Positions 23,770-35,500 of a DNA stretch of 64,000 nt are shown here, one piece after another. Both the position numbers and the translations under genes were made by a program. Within the stretch, counting starts at the first letter, position 1. The number at the start of each line of letters is the position of its first letter. Under the pieces are notes generated by a model. The model worked only from the letters and a program-made list of their open reading frames with translations. It searched no databases and was not told where the DNA came from. Origin of the DNA: Lateolabrax maculatus (taxonomy: Eukaryota; Chordata; Actinopteri; Acropomatiformes; Lateolabracidae); NCBI GenBank assembly GCA_031216445.1, contig CM062205.1:17768001-17832000 (forward strand), given 5' to 3'.

Positions 23770-23997
23770 ATGACATTCCTGTCAAATGACCCAACTGGGA
23801 GGCTTTACCTAGCTGTTGTCTTTGTTTGCTTTGTTTGGTGTTTTCATTTTTGTACTGCACACCATGTACCCATTAGGCCAGAGAACATGTGGCAATGTGC
23901 ATTGTGTATTTTTGCAATCAGTGTGAGAAAGAACCAGACCCTCCTACTCAGACAGCCCCTAAAGAAAAAGAAAATAAATTCAATAAAATGCAGCTAA
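23770..23997 (+). CDS. Small unidentified ORF behind the CCAAT/CHR array
   Basis: A 75-codon ATG frame starts about 80 bp after the CHR core. It has a hydrophobic stretch ('LYLAVVFVCFVWCFHFC', about residues 12-28) that could be a signal anchor, then a basic C-terminus. AATAAA-type poly-A signals occur inside the last codons (about 23974-23990), so the whole unit would be under 400 bp. I do not recognise the protein. It may be a tiny gene, a non-coding RNA, or chance. Confidence 0.22.
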   Translation: MTFLSNDPTGRLYLAVVFVCFVWCFHFCTAHHVPIRPENMWQCALCIFAISVRKNQTLLLRQPLKKKKINSIKCS

Positions 23998-24299
23998 TAT
24001 TCAACGAGTAAGACTCTACACTCATGCTGGTGGCAGGCTCTGTGAGACTGTACTTACGCTGTGTTCATATCATATTGGAGTTATTGTAATTATAAGTTTC
24101 GGATTTTTAAGTAATACCATTAAAACATTTTCTGAAAACTCTAATATATCCAACTTGGTACTCACTAATATGGAAGTGCCAGAAAACCAAACAACTATGG
24201 AAGCCTCACACCAGCAAGTGGCTGTCTTTCTATGTAATAAAACCCAAATTTAATGGATATGGTGTTATTTTGTCAGTGCACAGTATTTTAAACCTTACA

Positions 24300-24812
24300 T
24301 GGCCAATGCTTACTTGCTGATGTTTAGCAGGTATAACATTTACCATGTACACCTTACTTTAGCATGTTGACATGCAACAAATTAATACTTAAAAGCTGCA
24401 GTAAACACAAAGCACAGCTAAGGATGATGGGAATGTTATTAGTTTTGCAGATTTTTTCCTCATAAATTGGACACGTTGACATTTTGAGCAGATGATGGCG
24501 CTAGAGGAAAAGTTAAGGGATCACAGAAGTTGTTTCAATTCATCCTGAGGGGGAACATTAATGTACGTACCAAATGTTACAACAGTCATCTTGCATTTGT
24601 GCAGATGTCAACCTCATGGTGACGCTCGACAGAAAGTCAGGGGAACACCAAAGTCGGATCTATCCTCTGGTAACCATGAATGTCTGAATTTCATGGCATG
24701 CCTTCCAATAGTTGTTTAGATATTTCAGTCTGGACCAGAGTGGTGGACAAACCGACAGATTGACATTGCCATTCATAGAGCCATGCCACCAGCATGGCTA
24801 AAAACAAAAATA
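24300..24812. repeat. Dispersed repeat family B, copy 1
   Basis: Shares 'gctgatgtttagcaggtata', 'gatgatggcgctagaggaaa', 'ttcatcctgagggggaaca', 'atagttgtttagatatttca' and 'gccaccagcatggctaaaa' with copies near 38 and 59 kb. The phrase 'catgaatgtctg...tttcatggca' occurs more than once within the element, so it is internally repetitive. Confidence 0.6.
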
Positions 24813-25771
24813 AAAAATGACACGAAAGCAAGTGTTATTATATCATCTTTTTATTAATGTTATCTACTTCTCAATATCATCTTTTTAACAGCAATATCCA
24901 CAAAATATTAACAGTGTGCAAGAAAACATGAGTTATGGCACATCAGAGAACAGTTACAAAAAATAGATATATTTTCTTCATAATCAATCAAGGCAAAAAG
25001 ATACATATACTGTATGCATACACAGGAGATCAGAACACAAAAGATGAGTCTCGGGAAGGGCTCAGAGCCGATTCAGTGATGTTTGATTTCAAAGTCCACC
25101 AGTGAGGAGCCTCAACTCTCCCCACCTGACCAGAAATGATTTTCACCGGGCTCGCTTTGTGTCACAACACCAGTGGATTTTCATCTTGAGCCAAGTGTTC
25201 TACTTTAACACTGTTCATTCTGTTGATCTGATAACCCCAAGACCAGCATTAACACAATATACGCCACTATAAGGCAAACTAACAACCAACCAATCAGACA
25301 AACTGTCAGCCACACCGGCGATTTAGGCCGACTGTCTCTGATTGTAAGCCCAACCAACTATGGAATGATTGAAAAAACAATGATGATAAAAAATAGCATC
25401 TGTCAGACACCTCCAGGACAACATCAGTGTGTGTATGTGTGTGTGTATGCTGATATGTATGCATGCTTATTTTATATTGTGAACTTTTGCAGTTGTAATC
25501 CTCTTTGACTTTAGCTGCACCTTTTTTCCTAAACACTAACAATGAATCAGTTATTTCCTCAATCTTACAATAGTTCAGATTCTGGGAAAAGTACATTTAT
25601 CCCAGAATAGTGATTCTCAATTACTTCATACCTGTCACTGCAGAGCTATTATATTTCTTCAGCTAGTTCCTTATTTTTATTTCAATTAAAGATCACCATT
25701 CATATCAGCCTAAATCCGGTCCAACCATCTCTTCAATTATATTTACAAATTAAATAAAGGAATTTATTTCA

Positions 25772-26796
25772 TTTAAAGTAATAGTTTGACATTTTGGGAA
25801 ATAGATAGATTAATTGCTGAGAGTTTGATGAGAAGAAGATCAATACCACTTTCATGTCTGCTAAATATGAAGCTACAGCCAGCATACCGGTTATCTTATC
25901 ATAAAGACCAGAAATAGGGTGAAACAGCTAGCCTCGCTCTGTATAGAACTTCAAGAATAAGAAAACCTCATTCAAAATCCCACTGACTTTTGTAACAACG
26001 ATAAAAACACAAATCCAGTCCAAAACAAAAAGTCCAGTCTCGGAGCCTTTCTCAACAGTGGCTTGATTCCTATTTTTTAGACGGCAAAGCGTACAGCTAG
26101 AAAGTTGAAAAAATGGCTTCAGAAGAGCGCGATAATGAGTTTTATGGATGTGGGCAAATGTAAGTTACAGTGATGTTAGTATCCACGCTGCCACTCTTGT
26201 AGTTTTTTTAACGGGAGATGTAGTTTTTTCTGTCCTCATAGAGTAATCGTTGTTTAACTTTGTTGAAATTACAAAGGTTTCAAATTTCTAGTAGAGGCCG
26301 ATGAAAGAAATGCTGATTAAAAGCTAGTGGAAAAGCTGGCCCAGGCGGGATGCTAAGTCTTCAGCTCTCTATGAAGGTTACAAAATCCACAAACCAGCAT
26401 CTCTAGAGTTCACTAATGAACACATCATACCTCGTTTGTTAAATCTGTACAAGAACCAAAGTGTAAAAAAGACAAATTGTGGTTTACCCCTAGGGGTTAT
26501 AAAATGGACTATTTCTTGGCCTGGTGCAATGACGTCGTGGAGCTTCTGCTGGTTGCCTAGCAACCTCAGGATGACGACATGACTTCAGTGAGATATAACC
26601 TGTTCATTGGTGAGCTTTAGAGGTGATGGTAGGTGGATTTTTTTTTACCTTTGGGCAGAGCAAGGATAAGCTAAGTTAACCAGCAGCTGATTTTAGCTTC
26701 ATATTTAATGGACAGATATAACAGGGGTATCAATCCTCTCATCTAACTGACCAAGAGAATAAGCATATTTCCAAAAACGTCAAACTATTCCTTTAA
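25772..26796. repeat. Foldback/MITE-like repeat family A, copy 2 (most complete)
   Basis: The left end (TTTAAAGTAATAGTTTGACA, then 'ttttgggaaat') and right end ('atttccaaaaacgtcaaac', then 'tattcctttaa') are inverted repeats. The arms extend over roughly 200 bp and include 'gttagatgagag/gtttgatgagaag', 'aatatgaagct' and 'cacctctaaagctcac' complements. An unrelated segment at about 26000-26330 sits inside. The central 'ctggttgcctagcaacct' block matches copy 1. No transposase is present, so it is non-autonomous. Confidence 0.7.
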
Positions 26797-27514
26797 GTTT
26801 CTAAGGCTTAAATGAGTGGTGAAAATAAACTGCAGCTAATATAACATAGCTGAGTCAGGCACAGATAGAGCTAAACAGAAAAATAAATTCTTTCAATAAA
26901 GGAATTTGTCAGCTTTGCGACCATTGTTGGAATTACTCATCACATCAAAAATAGCTTCCCACATTGCAACTGGACAATTTTAGCTTGTGACCAAAATTCT
27001 TTTTTACTCTTCTTCAGGGTGTATACACTTGCCTCTGACTGATAAAAAAGAGTGAGTGGAGGCCATGCATGCTGTTCTGGCTCACACAGCGTCGCATGAC
27101 CTCTCCTCCGGTCAGACTCGCCCCGACCTGGAATTGCAGGGTTGCAGTACTGTAACGTAACTATGTGACACTGCACAGCACTGGAGGCTCTGTGTGTTTT
27201 TACAGAAATGCACACGGATCACACACATGCACGCACCCCTGTTTTCTCTCTTCCGCCTACTGCTCTGCCAAATCATCCTTTGTAGCTACCCAACACTAGC
27301 ACTTGACACCCCCACACACGCACACACACGCACACTTCAGCCCTCTCTATGGCCTTTCTCCAGCTCCTGCTCTCACTGTACTCCGGGAACGGCCTGCTGC
27401 CTCTGTTTGGAGAAAAGGCAAGTGACAGATGGACCAGGGCTTTGTAACTGGAACCATCGCAAGCAGTGATGTTAATTAGGAATTTAACCTTGATTTGAAT
27501 TGAAAAGTTGTATT

Positions 27515-27770
27515 TTTTTAAAGAAATTGTTTTCACATTTTAGGAAATTTGCTTATTCCCTTTCTTGCTGAGAGTTAGATGAGAAAGATGGATATCACTC
27601 TCATGTCTGTACAGTAAATATGAAGCTAAAGCCAGCAGCCAGTTAGTTAAGGTTAGGATAAAGACTGGAATCAAGGGGAAGCAGCTTGTCTGGCTCTGTC
27701 CAAATGTAACAAAATCAGCCTACCAACACCTCTGAAGCTTAACATGTGAGGCTTTACATTTTGTATAAGG
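27515..27770. repeat. Foldback/MITE-like repeat family A, copy 3
   Basis: Half-length copy with 'cttgctgagagttagatgag', 'aatatgaagctaaagccagc' and 'caacacctctgaagctta'. Only the left arm and start of the centre remain. Confidence 0.6.
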
Positions 27771-27956
27771 AAATTATATTTAGTAGTACTGAATACAACA
27801 CTAGATGACTTTTGTTTTTTTTGCAAGACGTCCCCAGCTGCTTTTCAAACTGTGTGCACTCTCTCATGCACACAAGCATTTGTGGACCTGTCAAGACACA
27901 AACAACTGCTCACCTCTCCCCTCACCCAAAGAAAACCTATGACTTCCAAAGGCCAG

Positions 27957-28110
27957 TGTAGCAGGTGGCTCATATTGACCTAGTGATTAGAGAACAGAAA
28001 AGCACCGGGTTCAACTCCCCTGACAGTCCATCAGCAGCCACAAGTCCTGTGCTAATGACTCCACCCTGCTCTGTCACTGTATGTTACTCCTGACAAAAAC
28101 CTCGGATAAA
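27957..28110 (+). repeat. Candidate tRNA-derived SINE fragment
   Basis: GGTTCAACTCC at about 28008-28018 is one base from the RNA polymerase III B box (GGTTCGANTCC). A degraded A-box-like 'gtggctcatattgacctagtg' phrase lies some 40 bp before it. The following 'cctgacagtccatcagcagc' resembles the body after the tRNA head in fish SINEs. It does not fold into a full tRNA. Confidence 0.35.
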
Positions 28111-30486
28111 CAGAAAAGCTCCTCTCTTTCAGCAATTAACCGTCAAAAGCAGCTCTCATTGCCCAGCCTTACCGCTCCTTTAACTTTTGACAATCGAAAC
28201 TTAAAAAAAAACAACTGCAAGAGAGAGTGTGTATTATGTGCGTGTGTGTTGTCCTAGTTGCCTGTCGCCCACCAAAACCAACACTTGAGAAAAACGTGTG
28301 GGCTGCTCTGGTGTTAAAGGTTAGATCAGGAGGTTGGTTTTTGCCACTGGAATGAGGTCCGATGTTGATTCATCCTCTGTTTATATATAGGATATGATCC
28401 TAAACCGACCAGGGCTGGTTGCTATCTTGGTGTTTGTATTTGTATCTGTGGTTAAAACCATCCTCCGTTATCGCAAGCCTCTAAAACCTGAATGACGAAA
28501 AAAAAAAAAAACTATAATAAATGAAGACAGATGTGATTCTGACTGACAGAACAGAATAAGTAGTACTAAAAAAATCCAACATCCACAGAGGGGAATTCTG
28601 TGTTTAGATTTTGTATCTTACAAACACTGTACAGGGTAATACTCAACTGACCAGGTTCCATGGACTCCATAGAAAGAAGAAACTCAAAAATAAACCCAAA
28701 ACAGCTACTCTTCAACTTATCACTTCTGCACGTCTGAAAGAAAGTTTATACACTTAGTTTGTTTCTCTTGACTTCATTTTTTTCCCACTTCAGTTTTTAC
28801 AATCAAGTTTGGTTTGTCCGAGAGGAGGAGCATTGTGGAGGAGAGGAGAACAGAGGAAACCGCGAGGGGAATTGACGGCTCTCACCGATCCAGTTCCTGA
28901 CCAAGTTGAGCTCACACTGAAGCAAGCTCTTCTACTGGGGACACTGGAAACTTTAAAGATTGGTTAAGCCAGGTCATATTTAGCCAGAATTATTATATAT
29001 TAAAACAAGATGTATCCCCCTTGTCTACTGCAGAGGCAAACAAAACAAAACCCCCCATCTTTGCACTATCCAGTGCAGTAGATCCCTTCAATTTCTTCCC
29101 TCTCACAGCCAATTGAAAGAATCAAACATAAGCAGGGAAGGTAGGAAAGGGAAATCTTACTTTTTGGAACAGCTTCACTTTTACTTTTTAAGTTCTCTCC
29201 TCCAGCCTTGTCATCGTTGCAGACTGATTCTCAGGTGTGGTCAGTCTGCGACCTCGCCCTCTCTCAGGGTAAAGCACAGGGAGGCTTGATGTACAGTAGA
29301 AACCTTTGTTTAAGATCCTAGCAGGTATCTGGTTGGGTATTACCCCTGGCTTACAACCAGATCTCCTGTCGTTTCATTAGCATTTAACGTCAGACAGGAA
29401 GAGGATCCTGATCAGCCAGGGGCAACACCTATGTCAAAGCAAAACAATCAAAAAAAAAAAAAGTACAGTATTATCTATCTGTTAAGTTAAGCTTCAACAA
29501 AATATCAAAACAGACATTGAGTTCACAAACAAGTATTTTCTTAAGAAAAATGCAGTAAACGTCCAGGGTTAATAGCTTGAGTTCTGTGTAGAGCAGTTCA
29601 CTATGTTCCCCTCATAGGTGCAGATCTGAGGTCAGCTTAGACATCGATTTTTAAACCAACAGCAGCCATAATGAACTGCAGTGGAATCGGTGACAGCAGA
29701 TCAGCATCTAGAGACGACTTTCTGTACAGGTTGGCACAGCTGGAGGTTTGGCCAAAGGCTGCAGATGGCCGTTGTGAGGCCACAGGCAGAGAAGGTCTGT
29801 TGATACAGGTTTGGGTGGGAACATGCTGGCCTGATAAAAAGGCAAAAAAGCTTCAGCCACTCACTCCGAAATGACCCGCCATGATTTAGCACAGGCAGGT
29901 ACGAGGGCAAAGCACTCAGACCTTTTTAACTGCCTCAAAAAAAAAAAAAAAAGCATTTATTGAGCTTTTAATGGGACACCAGGTCGTGTTTGGCACAGTT
30001 GGCAGGAGCGCCTACCGACCGTTTCTGTTTCCCACATGCATCCTCCCACTCCTTGCCTATGCCACTGCTGTCCATCCATTACCCAACCCCTTATTTCATG
30101 ACAAAAGACGGGGAAAAAAATCCTGGTTTCCTACTGATTATTCATTTCCAAATCCCTTTTCAAGTTAAACTAACACTTGTAGTTAATTTACCAGCATATA
30201 TGAATATTACCAAAGCACCTTGGATCATACTCAGTGATATACTGATCTCAGCCACTGTGAGCACAAGATACCTGCTCCCTAGCTGTGGCTCCGGGGTATG
30301 GCGCTTTTCCAGAGTGGCTATTTAGGGAGTGTGTGTGTTTTTATGAGAGTGTGTGTATGATAGATGGACTGCTTGAAGTGTGTGTTTGCATGTGTGTGTC
30401 TGGGGTTCAATTTAAGTACCGAATGTGTACGTGTGAGTGTGAATGTGTGTGTGTGTGTGTGTGAGGGCAGGAGGAGAGTAGCGCGG

Positions 30487-30958
30487 CTATAGGATGATGC
30501 AGGGTTTCTTGTCCTTGAAAGGGTTTTCGGAGGTGGGAACCCCGACCAGCAGAGGGTCGCTACGAGCGTGCTGCTCACAGTAACTCATCAGGTCTGCTGC
30601 TGCTTTAGACACCTAACAGGAGAGAGGGAGAGATGAGGGAAGGCAGGAGGGGGAGGGAGAAGAAGATGAGGGATTTAAAGCAGCGAAATGGAAAAGAGGA
30701 CGGTGGAAGATGGAGGACAGGAGGAGAGGAGGTAGATGAGAGAGGAAGCAACAGGGGAAACAAGTGGGAAAAGGGAGGAAAGGGGGAAAGAGAGGGGGGT
30801 ATAAGGACAGAATGGTCAGATGTGGCTGAATAATTACACTCACACATACACAAACATGGCAGTAAACCTCGTCCCACCTTAATGCGTTCAATCCCTGCCT
30901 CAATCCTCAGCTGCTCCACCAGTTTCCTGGCCTGGGCGATATTATTAGTGGTAGACAT
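30487..30958 (-). CDS. gng7: Guanine nucleotide-binding protein subunit gamma-7
   Basis: Two coding exons on the minus strand, 30958-30878 and 30612-30487, joined in phase 0, give 68 residues, exactly the GNG7 length. The N-terminal half (NNIAQARKLVEQLRIEAGIE) forms the coiled-coil helix that pairs with G-beta. 'DPLLVGVP' and 'ENPFKDKKP' are the G-gamma core. The C-terminus CIIL is a CaaX box ending in Leu, so geranylgeranylation is expected, which anchors the beta-gamma dimer at the plasma membrane. GNG7 works with G-alpha-olf in striatal dopamine and adenosine signalling in mammals. The intron between the coding exons (30613-30877) is short and purine-rich on the plus strand. Neighbours gadd45b and diras1 match human 19p13.3. 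Confidence 0.96.
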
Positions 30959-31379
30959 ACTGATCCATCAGAATACACCAACACAGGAGAAAACTGAATG
31001 AGAGAGAGAGACGGGGTGGGGGGGGGGTGGAGGGGAGAGAGAGAAAGTGTTTACTATGCAGACACTGATGGATGATTTCATCAAGTGTGCTGGCACGCCT
31101 TAGGTGGATATGCAGGAAGAGGGAGGGTTAAAAAGTGACTTTGGAACATAGTTTTGCAGGTACACACTGACAAGATTTCAATAGTGTTTTGATTTGTGTC
31201 TCATGTGTAACCAGGACAAGACTGAGTGGATTATCCTGGTGACATAAAAGTAAAATGTGAGCTCCCGCTTAGAAATTTAGATTTAAAATGCAATTATACT
31301 GTGTGTACATATATACAGTATTTTATAAAAGGTAACATAAAAGATACATTAGTTGTGGTCGGTCAAGTTGTTGATTGTT

Positions 31380-31720
31380 GGTGGTGTAACTGCGTACATT
31401 TACCCTCGTAGTGTACCTACAGTAAATATTTTATATTTTAATTTTATGCCACTTTATATTTCTACTTCAATATTGTACTTTTCACTGTACTTCATTTATC
31501 TGACAACTGATATATATCATGGATTGTTATATATTAAACTACCCAACAGTTCATAAAGTACTTTAAATTAACTTTGCCCCGACCAACAACCGTACAACAT
31601 TAAAATGATTATTTTTGCTACTTTACATACACTTAGTCACACTTCTATAGTTTTCCTTAAGTAAGTTTTTTCATGCTGGACTTTTGTTTGTAATGGAATA
31701 TTTTTACATTTTGTTGCATA
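31380..31720. repeat. Dispersed repeat family C, copy 2
   Basis: In a gng7 intron. Shares 'ttactt/aagta'-rich body, 'cttcatttatctgacaact', 'ttaaactacccaacagt' and 'catgctggacttttgtttg' with the copies at 15.1 and 38.0 kb. Confidence 0.5.
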
Positions 31721-32275
31721 TAAAAGAAAAATCTTGCAGGCTAAGAACAAACTGGTAAAAACTGGAGCTGGAGATTTGATCGGATTTGAACTGTTTCACT
31801 GACTTCTCTCTATATAGCATTTTTTTGACATTGCAAAATCAACCTTTGTCAAACCTTTTCACCCCTAGCAATTCTGCAGTAGTTTACAATATACAGGAGC
31901 ATCCCGCATGATGTGAAGCCAACAATTTAATTATCATTTACATTAGCTTCTGGGTTTGCTGGCACACTGTTTATGAACTTTGTATTTATACAGTACTGCC
32001 CTGATTTATGGGCTGGATCAGGCTTGAATTGAAATAGCTTCATTCAGGGGACATATGGCCTTGGCTGTAGAGTTATAGCACCACAGTGAGGTGACTACGA
32101 GGTGGTGCAACACAAGCGAGTGAAATATTCTTGATCAAAATATATTTGGAGGATGAAGCTTGAAGCAGCGTAAACAATATTTGTTAGATTATTAGATGTT
32201 TGTCACTCATTCTAAATATCCTTAAAGCTTTTAGCATGTAGTCACACACATAATAGAGAGATAATAGAGTGTTAC

Positions 32276-32413
32276 CTGACGATGGTAGGCAGACAGGACT
32301 CCCTCTGAACAACAAGCGTGACTGGATGGAGAGGGCGATCTGAGCGGTGCAGGGACAGTTGCCAAGTCAAAACGACAGACCTGGATGGCAGCTGAGCTCA
32401 CATTGGCGAGTCT
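32276..32413 (-). other. gng7: gng7 non-coding 5' UTR exon
   Basis: On the minus strand a good acceptor (CTCTTTCACAG) precedes 32413 and a good donor (CAG|GTAACA) follows 32276, enclosing 138 bp of higher-GC sequence with no ATG in the gng7 frame. It lies between the coding exon at 30958 and the proposed first exon at 35354. Mammalian GNG7 also has several non-coding leader exons. Confidence 0.5.
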
Positions 32414-33212
32414 CTGTGAAAGAGGAGAACAGGTGAGATAGCTGCTCATAAAGCTAGGTTACAGACAGGCAACCATTTGATGTGTTTCAAAATGTTAGAT
32501 TCCATCAGCAGTTTGATGAAATGTTTGATGTTACAGATCCCAAACTGGATTTAATATTTAGTTCAATGGATCTGTATGGGGAGATTTTTGTGGTTTTAGT
32601 AATGGGAGAGAAATCTGCATTATTTTTATACAATTTTGAGTTTGAATAACTGCTGACTTCAATTAGAAAAATCTCAAACTATACCAGATTTTGCTTTGGG
32701 GAGGGCCAAATTAAATTGTAGTCGATGTTTTCACATTCCAATAAAAAAAAAGAAAAGATCACAAGGGTGGAATTTGCTTCGGTGCCAAACTATCATCATC
32801 AGCCTTATCATTCATATTACAATATCTGTCATCACAACTTAATTTTTCTTCACAAAGCACCAATAATGCCACTTAATTTATCAGATGGTAGAACATTCCT
32901 GCATTGCTGATTAAAAAAAACAGGATTTTTTGAAGTACTTTCATACCCGTGGTGTCCAAAACTCATTTAAAAAACTCATAAATCTCCAGTTTTTTTTCCT
33001 TCTACACTTCTATTAGCACAGTGTAGAAGTTTCCCCACCGGTGCATATGATCAAAACACAACTCGCTCCTCACATACATCACTTTAAGTGTGTTACGACT
33101 GTGTCTCTCACTCTGTCTCTCTGTCTGTCGCCCTCTCTCCCGGGAGGAGAGTCCTGCTTTAATTACTCCTACTGTGGAGTAGCTCAGAGATTCATGTCTG
33201 TAATTAGGGCTC

Positions 33213-33213
<1 letters not shown>

Positions 33214-33248
<35 letters not shown>

Positions 33249-33281
33249 TGGGTGTGTGTGTGAGGTGTGGGTGTGTGTGTA
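33214..33281. repeat. GT microsatellite plus GGTGTGGGTGTGTGTGT minisatellite
   Basis: A pure GT run at 33214-33243 runs into two tandem units of about 19 bp ('gtgaggtgtgggtgtgtgt'). Confidence 0.85.
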
Positions 33282-33619
33282 TGAGAGAAAGGAGGGAGTG
33301 AATAGATTTATATTACAACACCTGACGAAATTATCGCTCTCTTTCTCTCGCTCTGTAAGAACATTTGTATTATTATACTTGTGAGGACATTTATTGATTG
33401 TCCTCCAACCAAATTATTTCTAAATCCTAATCCTAATCTTAACCCTGGTCTGAACACAAATCCTAATCCCAACTAGACTCTTAGAGGCAAACCCTAAATT
33501 GTTATGGTTTACATTGTGGGGATCTGCTCTTTGTCCCCAAATTGGAGCTGAGTGTCAATTATGTGACTGTGTGAACGGATGTATGCTCTTAAAATGTGTT
33601 TATTGCAAGTGTGTGCACG

Positions 33620-33667
<48 letters not shown>
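33620..33667. repeat. CA microsatellite in gng7 intron
   Basis: About 22 CA units, preceded by 'cacgcacg'. Confidence 0.9.
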
Positions 33668-33670
<3 letters not shown>

Positions 33671-34705
33671 CCTTTCCATCACAAAATACCTTCTCATTAT
33701 CGGTCAGAGTTTGAGGAGTGTCTCTAAATCACCCCACATGCAGCATCACTGACAGCCTACAGAATAATATAGATATGTCTATGAACAACAGCAACTCCTT
33801 ACAATAAGTAAACACCATCTGGAAAAACTACCACAGAGTTGAATCAACAACAGTCGCAACAGAAAAATGGAAACTACGAGTTTATTGAAGCTCTTGCGTG
33901 TGTGCTCTTATTTTGTCATCTTCCTCCAAAATAAAAGTAACACCTTTTAACATAACATTGACAGCACTTTTATCCTCTTTGTTTTCAAGCTGTTGTACCT
34001 TTCACAAACTAAGTGGTTTGTATTTTTGAAAGTGAACATTCAAATGCAAAGGGAAATGTATATCTTAATATTTTCTCATTTGAATGAGCAACAGACGTGG
34101 CAACTCGCAGGGACAACAGGCTACAATTAAGAAATATGTGGCTTAAATCACTTTTTCTCTCCACACCGCAGTGATGCTAGAAACCTAGTGCTTGGATTTC
34201 TTCAGCCTGTTGATTTTTCAAACTTTCTGCTATGGCGCATTCCGTGCCGAGAGATGGAAGCTGTGCCCTTAAAAAACCAGCAGAAAATATACATTTCTGC
34301 CCCATCCACGGTCAAATCTCTCCTCTCCTACGCCCCCAAAATTGAAAAAAAAAAAAAACAATTTCTTGTAAAGCCGACGCACGGAAGCGAAACCTTTACA
34401 GTAAGCTGGTCATTTGTCTCGGCCTGGACCAAAAAAAAAAACCAAAAAACAAAAAAACATCACCAGTGCTGGACAGGCCCCGGCCAGCCAGCCTGCCAGC
34501 GAGCCCACGGCCGCTCTCAAGACGCGCAAAACTGCATCAATCCTTATTGATCCCAGCAGCTCCTGAGCGCCGATCAGGCCTGCAGCTCGGAGCCGTGTCC
34601 TCCGCTGTAGGCCCCTGCTCGCTGCTCCACCGTGCGAAAACACAATGCGGGCATTTTGATGGATAGAACAGCATGTCCTCTCTCTCCCATGGCTACTCCA
34701 CACTC

Positions 34706-34800
34706 CACACACACGCACGCACGCACACGCACACACACCAGGCGCGCATGCATGCATACATACATACATACACACGCATACGCACGGGCGCGCAAGCACA
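34706..34800. repeat. Compound CA/CGCA/CATA simple repeat
   Basis: A run of 'cacacgcacgcacg', CA and 'catacatacata' units with alternating purine-pyrimidine order, within a CpG-rich region near the gng7 first exon. Confidence 0.8.
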
Positions 34801-35353
34801 GGCAGACCTTGTGCACATATCAAAGCCGGAGATATTTTTCCCCAAGTGAAGACCGGACCAGACCGCTTCAGGTCCGCAAACAGGCCCCGACTGTTAGCCG
34901 TGGGAGCGGGGTGGTGACATGTTTGGAGGGAGGCAGGCTCCGGCAGCCAATATGAGCCCATCCAGCGACAACAGGCACAAGACCGGAGCGCATGCCTCTA
35001 TGTTCCGCTGTTATGCAAATTCGCTCGGCACACGGCCTACTTCAGCGCGCACAGTCCAGAGGTTTTTTTTTTTTTTTTTTTTTCTTTTTTTTTCTTTTCT
35101 CCTGGATACGGCGACTTGTGCGTCCTGAGAGTCCAGGCGAGCCGTAGGAAATCTTCCACTGACCCCGTCCCCGGTCCTCCCCACCCTCTCTGCCGGCAAG
35201 GGGCTGGGGGAAACCGGATTCGTGACACTGATGAGGCTCCGCTGCGCTGCAGCCGCCCCTCGGTGACGGGGAGCCGGGCTCGCAGAGGCGCCCGGACGCG
35301 GTACAATTATTATACACCGGGAGAAAAAAATACCCGAATATCTCCAAACTCAC

Positions 35354-35500
35354 CTCCGAATGCGCTGTATTGGTGATTTAAAGGGCCAGATCCGCTGGTT
35401 TCTCACCCTCTCTGCTCGCTCACTCCCCGTCTTCGCCGAGCCAAACGCCTCCCCCTCCGTTACCAGTGTCTGTCCACTCCTCCACCCCCCTCCCTCCCTC
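35354..35500 (-). promoter_or_regulatory. gng7: gng7 first exon and CpG-rich promoter region
   Basis: On the minus strand a consensus donor (GGAG|GTGAGT) follows 35354. The sequence before it is CpG-rich with GA-rich runs, fitting a leader exon and CpG-island promoter. The start of the exon is not defined by any TATA box; I set the outer edge only roughly. Confidence 0.42.

Larger units (their letters stand above)
24835..30486 (-). other. gng7: gng7 long 3' UTR with proximal and distal poly-A signals
   Basis: No other gene is visible between the gng7 stop and a minus-strand AATAAA at 24855-24850, which would make a 5.6 kb 3' UTR. Mammalian GNG7 also has a long one. A second minus-strand AATAAA at 29961-29956 is followed within 10 bases by a run of 14 T, an ideal downstream element, and would give a UTR of about 0.55 kb. 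Two family A repeats and a SINE-like piece lie inside, so the distal end is less certain. Confidence 0.45.

Noticed and set aside
28000..28025. Possible functional tRNA gene from a B-box match
   Set aside because: The A box and acceptor stem are not recognisable, so a decayed SINE head is more likely.
34410..34961. 183-codon minus-strand frame near the gng7 5' end
   Set aside because: Much of it is translation of CA/CGCA simple repeats and CpG-rich sequence; no family resemblance.
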